26,134 bases of DNA from JBKJUK01 sp046590705. Lineage in GTDB: Bacteria > Acidobacteriota > Thermoanaerobaculia > Gp7-AA8. The stretch is taken from positions 1 to 26,134 of the forward strand of contig JBKJUK010000275.1 in the NCBI GenBank assembly GCA_046590705.1. Direction: 5' to 3'. The position numbers were made by a program, and so were the translations under genes. The notes under the pieces are model-generated. The model searched no databases, was not told the DNA's origin, and was given only the letters and a program-made list of their open reading frames with translations. This document shows positions 1 through 7,899 of this stretch, piece after piece (within the stretch, counting starts at the first letter, position 1; every line of letters begins with the position of its first letter).

Positions 1-175
1 AGATGGTGCCATTTGGCAACCAGGTAGTTGCTGAGCTTGGTAAAATCACTGTGTGACCTGCGGATAGGTTTACCGCTTTACCGGCCCAGGCATGGGCCGG
101 TTGGGTGAGCAGCAACACGATGATTGCTGCCCATGCCCGGGCATCGGCGCGGGCGCTCAGGTTGCTCCTCAGCAT
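1..175 (-). CDS. Secreted protein of unknown function, N-terminal fragment (cut by window edge)
   Basis: Reading the minus strand from an ATG at 175 gives 58 codons that stay open to the window edge. The N-terminus begins MLRSNLSARADARAWA, continues with a hydrophobic stretch AAIIVLLLTQ and a likely signal-peptidase site after AHAWA, so the product is probably exported. A strong ribosome binding site (GGGGAGG) lies 8-9 bases before the ATG. The gene follows the stop of the upstream DUF1670-like gene by only 34 bases on the same strand, so the two are probably cotranscribed. What is visible of the mature part (VNLSAGHTVILPSSATTW) does not let me name a family. The export signal and the start are well supported; the function is unknown. 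Confidence 0.6.
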   Translation of the reverse strand, partial: MLRSNLSARADARAWAAIIVLLLTQPAHAWAGKAVNLSAGHTVILPSSATTWLPNGTI

Positions 176-209
176 TGCCTTATCCTCCCCGCCGACCGAA
201 GCATTGTGC

Positions 210-983
210 TCATTTTGCCTCCCTTGTGTCGAGCAGCGCATCGATCGCGAGGTATTCGTGCACCAGCCGCTCGGTGCAGGCGAGCGCCAGCGCGATCTCT
301 CCCGGCGCGAGTCCTTGCCGGTTGCACATACGCACGCGGTCAAACGCGCCGAGGTATCGGTCAACCGCTGTAATGGAGTGATAGGTTTCGCGGGCGATGA
401 CGTCGCTCGTTTTCCGTTCGACATAACGCTTCCAGCAGATGATCCGCTTGTGCGTGACTCCGCTGCCTACATCGTGGATCGTGGCGCGCCTCGGAACGAT
501 GACGGCGTTGGTGCGCTCGTGATGCGCGACGACTTTTGCGATGGTGGAGTCGCTGACGGCAAGCATCACGGCGATGTCGACGTTTGACAAGAGCGCTCCC
601 TGATCGAAGGCCTGAGTGAAGAGCCGCAGACAACGCTTCAGAAGTCGCTCCTCGCTGGGCGTTCGATCAAGCAGCGCGTCGAGATCCTCGTCGGCTGACA
701 GGTCGAGGATCACCGGTAGCAGGCGAACGTTCTCAGAGGTCTTGTTGCGTGAGGGCGGATCGTCGATGTCGATGCCGAGCCACAGGATCTGGCCGTGACG
801 CAGATGATCACGAGGCACGAGATGTTTGTAGACCACCTCGAGCACGAGATCGGCGCAAAGATCCGACATCCGAACACCACCAACACGCGGGAAGTGATGG
901 CGGATGGTTCGCGAGAGTTCTTTGCGCAAGTTCTTTGTTTTCTGTGGTTGCACCTTCTTGCGGAGGTAGTCGGGAGTCCTCAT
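210..983 (-). CDS. DUF1670-like helix-turn-helix protein (second of a pair)
   Basis: This 257-residue protein resembles the DUF1670 family (PF07900, from memory), which has no established function. Residues 115-150 contain a helix-turn-helix-like stretch (GALLSNVDIAVMLAVSDSTI). It is followed by the family-like segment VPRRATIHDVGSGVTHKRII (163-182) and two more short helical repeats near 190-212 and 223-247. The N-terminus is basic, with no signal peptide or membrane segment, so the protein should be cytoplasmic and may bind nucleic acid. Its ATG overlaps the TGA of the upstream paralogue (ATGA), which indicates translational coupling, and a secreted-protein gene follows 34 bases downstream. 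The two paralogues differ greatly in sequence, so the duplication is old. Family membership is by pattern; the regulatory role is inference. Confidence 0.65.
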   Translation of the reverse strand: MRTPDYLRKKVQPQKTKNLRKELSRTIRHHFPRVGGVRMSDLCADLVLEVVYKHLVPRDHLRHGQILWLGIDIDDPPSRNKTSENVRLLPVILDLSADEDLDALLDRTPSEERLLKRCLRLFTQAFDQGALLSNVDIAVMLAVSDSTIAKVVAHHERTNAVIVPRRATIHDVGSGVTHKRIICWKRYVERKTSDVIARETYHSITAVDRYLGAFDRVRMCNRQGLAPGEIALALACTERLVHEYLAIDALLDTREAK

Positions 984-1825
984 CGGAGCCCCCGCGGACG
1001 CGGCCGAGGCGCCGTTTTTTTTCCCGCACCCATGCTGAGTATCTCCGTGAGGTGATAGCTCAGCGTCTTGTCCCGCTTGGCCGCCTCAAGCAGCTCGAGG
1101 TACTGCTGAACGAGCCCCACACTTCGATCAAGAACGAAGGCGATCTGCTGCGGTTCGAGTTGCCGCTCCCGAAGATCCGCGCAGCGCATGAACGTCGACA
1201 GGTAGTTCGCTACCGCTGCCGGAGAATGGTGCATGCGCTGACAGATCTGCGTCATCGTTTTCCCCTCGAGTGCGAGGCGAACGATCTGCACTCGATGCGT
1301 GAGCACCGAGCCGATGTCCTGCACGATGCTCCGCAACGGGATCGGCGAGTCCGGCGCGAGTCGTCGCAGAGCGCTCAGGTCACGAGAGATCGTGCGAGGA
1401 CTGACGAAGAGCAGCCGGTAGGCGAGGTCTTCGCGCGTGAGTAGCCCACTTTGACTGAAGGCCTGCTGACACAGGTCGGTGATGCGCGCGCGGCGGAACG
1501 CATCGGTGCCCTGCTCGTGCAGGATGCGATCGTCTTCCACCCCGCGATGGACGCGTAAACGAACCAGTCGCTTCCGACACTTCGCAAGCGGCTTGCCGGC
1601 CGGCTCGTCAGCATCGATGGCGATCACCGACATCATTCCCGGCTCATTCCCGGCCGGCATCCCGTCGAGCGCCGGCGCGAACACCTCGTGAACCAACTTC
1701 AGTACCGCTTCGCTTTCGAAGCGGGAGCAGTTGAGGCCTTTTTCGAGTTCGGTCAGGAAACGATCGTCAAGTGTCTTTACGCTGAGACGGTCGAGTTCCG
1801 TCCTCTTCGGTCGCGTAGAACCCAT
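980..1825 (-). CDS. DUF1670-like helix-turn-helix protein (first of a pair)
   Basis: The product is 281 residues and resembles DUF1670 more clearly than its neighbour. Three HTH-like modules are visible: LLTREDLAYRLLFVSPRTIS near 128-147, KTMTQICQRMHHSPAAVANY near 189-208, and LEPQQIAFVLDRSVGLVQQY near 223-242. Between the first two lies the family-like stretch IPLRSIVQDIGSVLTHR. The C-terminus is a basic proline/arginine tail. I chose the ATG at 1825 because GAGGGGG sits about 6 bases upstream. The frame stays open to an ATG at 1918, but that extension (MAAFCWRSPTSRCRP...) reaches into an intergenic palindromic repeat and has no binding site. This is the first gene of a three-gene minus-strand unit. 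DNA or RNA binding is likely from the HTH modules; the target is unknown. Confidence 0.68.
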   Translation of the reverse strand: MGSTRPKRTELDRLSVKTLDDRFLTELEKGLNCSRFESEAVLKLVHEVFAPALDGMPAGNEPGMMSVIAIDADEPAGKPLAKCRKRLVRLRVHRGVEDDRILHEQGTDAFRRARITDLCQQAFSQSGLLTREDLAYRLLFVSPRTISRDLSALRRLAPDSPIPLRSIVQDIGSVLTHRVQIVRLALEGKTMTQICQRMHHSPAAVANYLSTFMRCADLRERQLEPQQIAFVLDRSVGLVQQYLELLEAAKRDKTLSYHLTEILSMGAGKKTAPRPRPRGLR

Positions 1826-2140
1826 AGCATTCCCCCTCTTGATTTTCGGAGGTTGCCATATGTCACCATGGAAGGGGCGGCATCGCGACGTTGGACTTCG
1901 CCAGCAAAACGCGGCCACGCATGAGCGAGCGCGGCACGTGAACCACTTTGCGTCACAATTTGAAAAGCTCGATGCCGCCCCTCCGGGGCTCGAGTGAGAA
2001 TCAGGAGAATCTGATCCCAGGCCTGACGGCCTGGGCTAGTCAATGCCGGGCCTCCGGCCCTGTGAAACGGACCAGGTTTGAGAAAGACGTCCTCCTGAGC
2101 GGGCGGTATGAATGGGCCGAGGAATCAATCACCATTCACC
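1826..2140. repeat. Intergenic gap with type-1 palindromic repeat, copy 1
   Basis: The gap between the DUF1670 operon and the metalloprotease gene holds modules shared with 7456-7722 and 16438-16716. GGGGCGGCATCG at 1874-1885 faces its near-exact inverse at 1970-1985 across about 85 bases. Then comes an 8-bp stem CCCAGGCC/GGCCTGGG with a TGAC loop at 2016-2035, and a GGGCC/GGCCC hairpin at 2048-2060. There is no coding potential beyond shadows. The hairpins could act as transcription stops or be passive repeats. The repeat begins within about 50 bases of the DUF1670 start, where a promoter would be expected. Confidence 0.7.
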
Positions 2141-3307
2141 CTAACGAAGTAACGCAGTCGTCGCCTTCCGGTCCGTCCCGTAGCCGACTCGCACAACATT
2201 TCCTCGCCTCGCCATTCGCGGCTCGAGGCCGCGTGATTCGAGGAAGCCCCGATACGCTTCAGCGAATTCGAGCGCATCGTTCTCCGTATCCCAGGCAGAG
2301 TCCACCAGCACGGTCAGGGAACCCATCCTGTCATCGAGCACCTGCACCTGGTCGCTGGTCCAGCCTGCGGCTGGCGCGTCTCCGAGGAGAAAGCGCCAGT
2401 GGAACTCTCCCAGAGTCGTGGTCAGTACCGATCTGCTGCCACGCCGGGGCCTTTGCGGCAGACGAGTTCGAACCTTCACGGCAACGGAAGGTACTTTTTC
2501 CTCCTCAGCGGTCAACATCTCAGGATGCAGCAGAGCCTCGGTTGAGAACACCTTGCGCTCATACAGTTTGTCGACCGCGGCCCATCCACCGCGCCTGAAA
2601 GTCTGCACGATCATCTTCAGCCCGCTCAGGTAAGGAAGCTTCATGGTTTCCAGGAAATAAGGCTCTATCCCTTCCGGGACCCCCTGATTCGCCCCGGAAC
2701 TGCTGCTGATCAAGTTCAGGAGTCCTTCGCCCGCGACGGCCTGCTCCAGGGTCTGTCCCGAGGCCTGAACGAGCGATGCCAGCAGGACCAGACTGGCGTC
2801 ACCCTCCAGCAGCGCCTGATAGGCCAGCTGCGCGTCCCAGCTTGTTCCGAGCGCCGACAGCTTCTTCCCGGCGTCGTAACGCTGATCCTGCAGAGCGTGT
2901 GTGAGCTCGTGCAGCACCACCGCCGAATCGAGGCCGGCCATGGAGACGACTCCCGCCGGGGGGCGATCGAGAGAGTAGTAGGTGTGTGAGGCCGGATCGT
3001 AGAAAGCCAGGACCTGCGACTCGTAAAGCTCGATCAGTTTCTCGAGGTGGTCACTCCGTTCCGAAATAAGCTGCAGGACGTGCAAGGAGCGAAAGTAGTC
3101 GATCTCCGAGGTGGGAAGGTTCGAGACGAACTGCCTGCGGATGAAGTTCGGGAACTCTTCCCGAGTCATGGTGCGATTGCTCACTGTGCCCGTAAAACGC
3201 AGCTGGCGGATGGCTTCCACCTGCTTCATTTCGGCACTGAGATCGGCAGCATCGACGGCCTGAAAGGTGAGCAGGAGCGCAAGCGAGAGGATCGAACGGG
3301 TCAGCAC
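2141..3307 (-). CDS. Secreted zinc metalloprotease with HExxH motif
   Basis: From a GTG at 3307 the product is 388 residues and starts with a clean signal peptide (VLTRSILSLALLLTFQAVDA, residues 1-20). A gluzincin-like site is visible: HELTH at 133-137 for zinc and catalysis, and EGD at 168-170 in a following helix (ALLEGDASLVLL), a plausible source of the third ligand E168. This HELTHALQDQ...EGDA pattern is typical of uncharacterised extracellular or periplasmic metallopeptidases. The frame is open to an ATG at 3694, but that extension runs antisense through the RsbW-like gene and is rejected; an ATG at 3400 is possible and would place 31 extra residues before the signal peptide. The gene points away from the kinase gene. 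Proteolytic activity is well supported; the substrate is unknown. Confidence 0.72.
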   Translation of the reverse strand: MLTRSILSLALLLTFQAVDAADLSAEMKQVEAIRQLRFTGTVSNRTMTREEFPNFIRRQFVSNLPTSEIDYFRSLHVLQLISERSDHLEKLIELYESQVLAFYDPASHTYYSLDRPPAGVVSMAGLDSAVVLHELTHALQDQRYDAGKKLSALGTSWDAQLAYQALLEGDASLVLLASLVQASGQTLEQAVAGEGLLNLISSSSGANQGVPEGIEPYFLETMKLPYLSGLKMIVQTFRRGGWAAVDKLYERKVFSTEALLHPEMLTAEEEKVPSVAVKVRTRLPQRPRRGSRSVLTTTLGEFHWRFLLGDAPAAGWTSDQVQVLDDRMGSLTVLVDSAWDTENDALEFAEAYRGFLESRGLEPRMARRGNVVRVGYGTDRKATTALLR

Positions 3308-3355
3308 GCGGCCAACAACATGGCCCTCCCTGACGCCATTCCGGAGCCTCCTCGC

Positions 3356-3385
3356 TTGAAAGCGAGCGAAACGATCTCGTAGAAT
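3356..3385 (+). promoter_or_regulatory. Candidate sigma-70-type promoter for the RsbW/STAS pair
   Basis: TTGAAA at 3356-3361 and TAGAAT at 3380-3385 are separated by 18 bases and lie directly before the kinase gene. Transcription would begin near 3392, only a few bases before the ATG at 3399, so the message would be almost leaderless. This fits the absence of a clear ribosome binding site. The call rests on pattern alone. Confidence 0.4.
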
Positions 3386-3398
3386 GCGGGTCGCTTCC

Positions 3399-3848
3399 AT
3401 GCAGAGCCAATCAGAACGCATCGAGATCACGGTCAGCAGCCGGTTCGAAAATATCGAACTGGTACAGGTCATCGCCGAACACCTCTGTGAGATCGCAGGG
3501 CTGGACGACGACGGCTCACACTGGATTGGGATGGCAGTGCGGGAAGCTGTGGCGAATGCAATCAAACATGGCAACAAGCTCGACCTCAGGAAGAAAGTGT
3601 TCACGACGTTCAATCTCGATAACGGTTTCCTCGACATCACCATTGCAGACGAAGGTGATGGATTCGATCCCGCGACAGTGAGCGATCCGCTCAATCCTCA
3701 GAATCTGATGAAGACCAGCGGACGCGGTATCTTCTACATGCGCACGTTCATGGACGAGGTCGACTATTCTTTCCTGCCGGGCGGCGGCACGCAGTTGACG
3801 ATGAAGAAGAACTTGAGCAACCCGGATGGCGGCTCCACCCGACCCTAG
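3399..3848 (+). CDS. RsbW/SpoIIAB-type anti-sigma factor serine kinase
   Basis: The 149-residue product is a single GHKL-type ATPase domain (HATPase_c_2). The N box is REAVANAIKHGN (48-59, with E49 and N53 placed as catalytic and Mg-binding residues), the G1 box is DEGDGFDP (84-91), and the G2 box is SGRGIFYMRTF (107-117). By family knowledge it would bind a sigma factor or partner and phosphorylate a STAS-domain antagonist, and a STAS gene follows 55 bases downstream. I prefer the ATG at 3399 (MQSQSERIEI); an ATG five codons earlier at 3384 falls inside the proposed -10 box. The gene order kinase then antagonist is the reverse of the usual order, and no sigma factor is adjacent. The partner may be elsewhere. 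Confidence 0.85.
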   Translation: MQSQSERIEITVSSRFENIELVQVIAEHLCEIAGLDDDGSHWIGMAVREAVANAIKHGNKLDLRKKVFTTFNLDNGFLDITIADEGDGFDPATVSDPLNPQNLMKTSGRGIFYMRTFMDEVDYSFLPGGGTQLTMKKNLSNPDGGSTRP

Positions 3849-3903
3849 ACAGCAGACGACCGCTGCATCGACTTGAAACTCGAGCAGCTCATAAGGAGAT
3901 GAA

Positions 3904-4239
3904 ATGAAGGCAACGAGTCGCACAGAGGAAGACGTCGAGATCATCGAGCTGCAGGGAAAGATCACGATTGGCTCCGGAGATACACAGCTTCGCGATGTGA
4001 TTCAGAAGGCCATCACGGACGGAAAGACCAAGATCCTGCTCGACATGCGCGGGGTCACCACCATCGATTCTTCGGGTATCGGAGAACTGGTCGGCTCCTA
4101 CACCACGGTCACGAATCGCGGCGGCAAGCTGAAACTCATCCGCCTCCCGCCGAAAGTCACCGACCTGCTTCAAGTGACGCAGCTCATCACCGTCTTCGAG
4201 ATCTACGAAGACGAAGCAAGCGCATTGAACAGTTTCTAG
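3904..4239 (+). CDS. STAS-domain anti-sigma factor antagonist (RsbV/SpoIIAA-like)
   Basis: The 111-residue protein is a lone STAS domain. It has the expected alternating strands (VEIIELQGKITIG, KTKILLDMRGVTTI) and the signature DSSGIGELVGSY at 55-66. In this family the conserved serine of the DSSG loop, here S56 or S57, is phosphorylated by the partner kinase; the unphosphorylated form binds the kinase and frees its target. The binding site AAGGAGATGAA stands just before the ATG, much stronger than for the kinase, so the antagonist may be made in excess, as such switches require. An intrinsic terminator follows the stop codon by 23 bases. Confidence 0.88.
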   Translation: MKATSRTEEDVEIIELQGKITIGSGDTQLRDVIQKAITDGKTKILLDMRGVTTIDSSGIGELVGSYTTVTNRGGKLKLIRLPPKVTDLLQVTQLITVFEIYEDEASALNSF

Positions 4240-4262
4240 AGACTCTACTCTTCTCAGTCGGG

Positions 4263-4297
4263 GGCAAGGCGCGATTGGCGCCTTGCCTCTTTTTGTT
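4263..4297 (+). terminator. Rho-independent terminator after the STAS gene
   Basis: A perfect 10-bp stem (GGCAAGGCGC at 4263-4272 pairing with 4278-4287) with a 5-base loop is followed by TCTTTTTGTTT. It closes the kinase-antagonist transcription unit. Confidence 0.9.
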
Positions 4298-4425
4298 TGG
4301 CGAGGAGTTGATAGTTGAGGAGCCAGTAAAAGTTAGCTGACCTGTATCACCACATCGTGCACAACTCTGATGCGCTGCGAGTAAAAAATGAATCATCATC
4401 GCTAACTACACGAGAATCGCGGCAC

Positions 4426-4604
4426 CGTCATTCCGATGAGCAGGACAAGGCCCACCTCAACTTGCGCGCTGTGACTGCGAAGAGGAATCTCCGATCCGCG
4501 CCGCGTTGGTCGTGCCGTTCCACCGCGGCCGCGCGGACCGGAAATTCCTCCTCGCAGTCACGGATGCGTAATTCTCACGGGTCACGCGGCTCGTCGGAAT
4601 GACG
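4426..4604. repeat. Type-2 repeat (CGTCATTCCGA ends), copy 1
   Basis: This 179-bp element is bounded by the perfect 11-bp inverted ends CGTCATTCCGA and TCGGAATGACG. Inside, a second inverted pair built on GACTGCGA(A)GAGGAATCTCC and its imperfect complement near 4532-4560 flanks a short centre, so the element can fold into a long nested hairpin. It has no open reading frame of note. Related copies lie at 13894-14044 and 18074-18251. The rest of the gap 4298-4677 shows nothing else I can support. Confidence 0.8.
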
Positions 4605-4677
4605 TCGCGCATGTGCTTGCGGGTAGAGGAGGTAATCAGATTTCTTGCTTCATCGTTCTGAGTTCTGCGTTCATCAG

Positions 4678-5319
4678 TCAGGGCCTTATACCCCGTCGTC
4701 TCGACCCTGCATCCGAGTCACTGGTGTTGCTGCGGCCGTCCCACTCGATAGGGATAGCGTTGGTGAAGACGATCTCGTTGTTCTCGACCCACTGAGGGAA
4801 AAGCGAATCGGCGAGCGCCTTGTCCGCGACCGCCTTCTCACTGATGTCGAAAAGCTTCTCGAAGGGACGGATGTCTCCAAGAAAATTGACCTTCAATCGG
4901 ACGTAGCGTGGAGTTGCGGCGCGGGGATCGCCGATCGATAGAGGAATGCGAATTCGCGCTCCCACATCGAAGCTCTTCTTTTCACCGGAATTGATTCGCA
5001 CCAGGCGAGGGAGAAATTCGTTCCCCGGAACCTCCGATCCCAGCGAGATCGTGACGGTCATGGTCTCTGCGTCGAAGTCAGTCACGGGAACGATATCCGC
5101 GATGGCGATCGGTTCGGAACGCAGGTTCTCCACTTCGTAGGTCAGCGGGACGACGGCACCCGACCGGACCTGTTCTCCAATCATTTTTGCGGTGACGCGA
5201 ACTTTGCTCTCGGTGCCTACCAGCGTTCGCGGTTCCTGGGTGTCGATGGTACCGGAGGCACAAGCAGCCATCAGGAGAAGGAACGAGACGGGGAGAAGGA
5301 TTCGGACTCGGCTGATCAT
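4678..5319 (-). CDS. Putative lipoprotein of unknown function
   Basis: The 213-residue product starts with a lipoprotein signal: MISRVRILLPVSFLLLMAAC, with the lipobox cysteine at residue 20. Downstream are beta-rich segments such as VRSGAVVPLTYEVENLRSEP and GEKKSFDVGARIRIPLSIGD. These read like an immunoglobulin-like or intracellular-trafficking-type beta sandwich in which one segment deals with polypeptide interactions, but I recognise no named family. A basic tail (GSRRRGIRP) ends the protein. The gene lies 100 bases downstream of lepA on the same strand, so the two may share a message, although no functional link is obvious. There is no strong ribosome binding site directly before the ATG. 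The membrane anchoring is well supported; the role is unknown. Confidence 0.72.
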   Translation of the reverse strand: MISRVRILLPVSFLLLMAACASGTIDTQEPRTLVGTESKVRVTAKMIGEQVRSGAVVPLTYEVENLRSEPIAIADIVPVTDFDAETMTVTISLGSEVPGNEFLPRLVRINSGEKKSFDVGARIRIPLSIGDPRAATPRYVRLKVNFLGDIRPFEKLFDISEKAVADKALADSLFPQWVENNEIVFTNAIPIEWDGRSNTSDSDAGSRRRGIRP

Positions 5320-5419
5320 CAGGAAAGAATACCGTCTTTCCTCCCTTTACGTTTCGCCGCGCCCGTCGCACCCGGCCACTCGTCGCGGCCTGGCAGCGAA
5401 TGAGTATGAGAAGTGTGGG

Positions 5420-7216
5420 CTAATCGATCTTCAGAACAGCCAGGAACGCTTCCTGCGGAATCTCGACTCTACCAACTCGCTTCATGCGCTTCTTCCCCTC
5501 TTTCTGTTTCTCGAGGAGTTTGCGCTTACGGCTGATGTCACCACCGTAGCATTTCGCGAGTACGTTCTTGCGCATCGCTTTCACAGTCTCACGCGCTACG
5601 ATCCTGTTTCCAATGGCTGCCTGCAGCGCCACTTCGAACATCTGCCGCGGAATGAACTCTTTCATCTTCTCGACCAGCATCTTGCCGCGAGGAAAAGCCT
5701 TCTCCCGATGCACTACCAGGGAAAGCGCGTCGAGCGCCTCACCATTGATGAGAATGTCGAGTTTCACCAGATCGCTCTCCCGGTAACCAAGCAACTGATA
5801 ATCGAGAGATGCGTAGCCGCGCGAGATTGATTTCAGCTTGTCGAAGAAATCGAGAATCACCTCGTTCAAAGGCAACTCGTACACGATCATGACCCGGCCC
5901 GGTCCTACGTACTCGAGCTTTTTCTGCGTTCCCCGCCGGTCGATGGCCAGTGCCAGAATGGGACCGACGAACTCATCGCGCGTGAGGATGGTGGCTTCGA
6001 TGAAAGGCTCCGACACGGTTGAGATGTAGGAAGGGTCGGGCATCTTCTGCGGATTCTCGACCTCCACGACCTCTCCGTCGGTGCGCTTGACCAGGTATCG
6101 CACGCCAGGTGCCGAGGTGATGAGCTCGAGATTGAACTCCCGTTCGAGGCGCTCCTGAATGATTTCCATGTGCAGCAGCCCGAGAAAGCCGCAACGGAAG
6201 CCGAACCCGAGCGCGGTGGAACTCTCCGGTTCATAGGTGAAGGACGCGTCGTTGAGCTTGAGCTTGTCCATGGCATCGCGCAGTTCGGGATATTGATCGG
6301 TGTTGATCGGGAAAATCCCTGCGAAAACCACCGGCTTCACTTCGACGAAACCAGGAAGCGGTTCGACTTCAGCGCCACTGACGGTCAGCGTGTCGCCGAT
6401 CTTGGCGTGAACGATGTCCTTGATGTTCGCGCCGACGAAGCCTACGTCTCCAACTCCTAGGCTTTCGACTTCTTTCGCCTTCGGAGAGAAAACTCCGATC
6501 GAGGTCACTTCGTACTCACGTTTCGTGGAGATGAATTTGATCTTCATCCCTTTGCGAAGTTCACCGTCGACCACGCGAATGAGAATCATGACGCCGCGAT
6601 AGGAGTCATACCAGGAGTCGAACAGCAGGGCCCGCAGCGGCGTATCCACCACACCGGTTGGAGGCGGGATTTTTTTGATGATCGCTTCCAGGGTCTCGTC
6701 GATGCCGATTCCTGATTTCGCACTGGCCAGCACGGCCTCGCTGGCATCGAGTCCGATTACGTTCTCAATCTGCTCGCGAACGCGCTCAGGTTCCGCGGAT
6801 GGCAGATCGACCTTGTTGATGACCGGCACGATGGTGAGGTTGTTCTCGATGGCCAGATAGCTGTTGGCCAGAGTCTGCGCTTCGACGCCCTGTGTGGCAT
6901 CGACCACCAACACCGCACCTTCGCAGGCCGCCAGGCTTCGTGACACCTCGTAGGTAAAATCGACGTGTCCGGGCGTATCGATCAGGTTGAGCGTGTAGAT
7001 CTGCTCATCGGCAGCCTTGTACTTCAGGGTTACGGCGCGAGCTTTGATGGTGATCCCGCGCTCCCGCTCCAGATCCATGTCGTCGAGCATCTGGGCCTCG
7101 AGATCGCGCGTGGCCACAGCCCCGGTTCTCTGCAGAATGCGGTCGGAAAGCGTGGTCTTGCCATGATCGATATGGGCGATGATCGAAAAATTGCGGGTGT
7201 ACTTTGGGTCAGGCAT
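5420..7216 (-). CDS. lepA: Elongation factor 4 (LepA) translational GTPase
   Basis: The 598-residue protein matches the usual length of EF4 (about 600). G motifs are clear: AHIDHGKTT at 14-22, the switch-I RERGITIKA region at 51-59, DTPGH at 80-84, NKVD at 134-137 and SAKSG near 164-168. The LepA-specific C-terminal domain is present (AKCYGGDISRKRKLLEKQKE, then KKRMKRVGRVEIPQEAFLAV), which separates it from EF-G. EF4 binds the ribosome, acting on back-translocated or initiating complexes, and works in the cytoplasm or at the membrane. The start ATG at 7216 gives the standard N-terminus MPDPKYTRNFSIIAHIDHGK. In many proteobacteria lepA precedes a signal-peptidase gene; here it precedes a small lipoprotein gene. 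Confidence 0.97.
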   Translation of the reverse strand: MPDPKYTRNFSIIAHIDHGKTTLSDRILQRTGAVATRDLEAQMLDDMDLERERGITIKARAVTLKYKAADEQIYTLNLIDTPGHVDFTYEVSRSLAACEGAVLVVDATQGVEAQTLANSYLAIENNLTIVPVINKVDLPSAEPERVREQIENVIGLDASEAVLASAKSGIGIDETLEAIIKKIPPPTGVVDTPLRALLFDSWYDSYRGVMILIRVVDGELRKGMKIKFISTKREYEVTSIGVFSPKAKEVESLGVGDVGFVGANIKDIVHAKIGDTLTVSGAEVEPLPGFVEVKPVVFAGIFPINTDQYPELRDAMDKLKLNDASFTYEPESSTALGFGFRCGFLGLLHMEIIQERLEREFNLELITSAPGVRYLVKRTDGEVVEVENPQKMPDPSYISTVSEPFIEATILTRDEFVGPILALAIDRRGTQKKLEYVGPGRVMIVYELPLNEVILDFFDKLKSISRGYASLDYQLLGYRESDLVKLDILINGEALDALSLVVHREKAFPRGKMLVEKMKEFIPRQMFEVALQAAIGNRIVARETVKAMRKNVLAKCYGGDISRKRKLLEKQKEGKKRMKRVGRVEIPQEAFLAVLKID

Positions 7217-7455
7217 CGTTCTCTATTGTTGTCTGGATTTGCTTCCGGAAGGAAAGTGCGAGCCGGGAGAGTAGTGGTTTCGGGCGTTCCGGGTAGTGTG
7301 TCGTGTGTCGTGAGATGACGAAGGATCATGCGCACTCACACTCAGTTCTCAGCACTCGGTCCGGAGAAGGCTTGCGTCCAATCGCTGAGCCGTACGGATC
7401 CGCGCGATTGCTGGTTGCTGGCCTCATTATACTCCTGCTGACAACCTCACGCGCG

Positions 7456-7722
7456 GGAGCCCCGAAAGGGGCGGCATCGCATCAGCCCCACCCGTGAGGG
7501 TGGGGTTTACGGCGCCCTCCGAAATTCCTTCGGAGCCCCAGAGGGGCGGCATCGGGACGTTGTTAAGACACGACATAGCCTGACTATTCGCTGCAGTCTT
7601 TTGAAGGAACGGATTGATCACCGTTACTGGTGCCGCCCCTCCGGGGCTCCGACACAAATGAGGTCATAGCGGTCCCAGGCCTGACGGCCCTGGGCTAAGC
7701 GATGCCGGCCCTCCGGGCCTCA
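7456..7722. repeat. Type-1 palindromic repeat, copy 2 (expanded)
   Basis: This block repeats the modules seen at 1871-2060, with extra pieces. GAGCCCC...GGGGCGGCATCG occurs twice, at 7457-7479 and 7533-7554. Between these copies is an 8-bp hairpin CCCCACCC/GGGTGGGG with a GTGA loop at 7486-7505. The inverse arm (TGCCGCCCCTCCGGGGCTC) lies near 7631-7649, followed by the CCCAGGCCTGACGG...CTGGG hairpin at 7674-7694 and a GGCCC/GGGCC module near 7707-7720. The doubled left arm looks like an insertion or recombination between copies. There is no coding potential. Confidence 0.75.
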
Positions 7723-7740
7723 GCAGCAGCCCTTGCACTC

Positions 7741-7855
7741 AGTCGCCCGCCTTCCTGGAAGAATTTTCATCTTCGGGTCGCACATGCGCCGGGTGATGCC
7801 CAATTCGAGCTCCAGTGACAACAAGACCGGAGTTGAAAACTCCGGCCACGGAGTA
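7741..7855. repeat. Degenerate type-3 repeat (GAAGTTTTCAACTTC family)
   Basis: ACCGGAGTTGAAAACTCCGG at about 7828-7847 matches the right arm of the perfect pair at 23034-23158 except for two compensating changes that preserve its own self-pairing. A decayed left arm (GAAGAATTTTCATCTTCGGG) lies near 7759-7778. The element ends about 45 bases before the GH3 start, so it could sit in the 5' leader of that message. With the type-1 block above it fills most of the 683-base gap 7217-7899; the lepA upstream region 7217-7455 shows nothing clear. Confidence 0.55.
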
Positions 7856-7899
7856 CCGATGGACTATCCTTCCGGACGAGCAAACGTCTGGAGATGAAC

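Noticed and set aside
749..1444. Plus-strand open frame of 231 codons, and others at 92-587
   Set aside because: They run antisense to the DUF1670-like genes, have Arg/Ser-rich low-information products and no supported start; they are shadows caused by high GC.
1826..1918. Extension of the first DUF1670-like gene to the ATG at 1918
   Set aside because: The added residues overlap a palindromic repeat; the ATG at 1825 has a strong binding site.
1948..2598. Plus-strand frame of 216 codons
   Set aside because: It is antisense to the metalloprotease and begins within a repeat; the product is Ser/Arg/Pro-rich with no domain.
3308..3694. Extension of the metalloprotease to an ATG at 3694
   Set aside because: It would run through the RsbW-like gene in antisense and place 129 non-conserved residues before a good signal peptide.
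4426..4604. Insertion sequence suggested by terminal inverted repeats
   Set aside because: The element is under 180 bp and has no transposase; at most it is a non-autonomous element.
7456..7722. CRISPR-like array suggested by repeated GC-rich units
   Set aside because: Units are palindromic modules with irregular spacing, there are no equal spacers and no cas genes.
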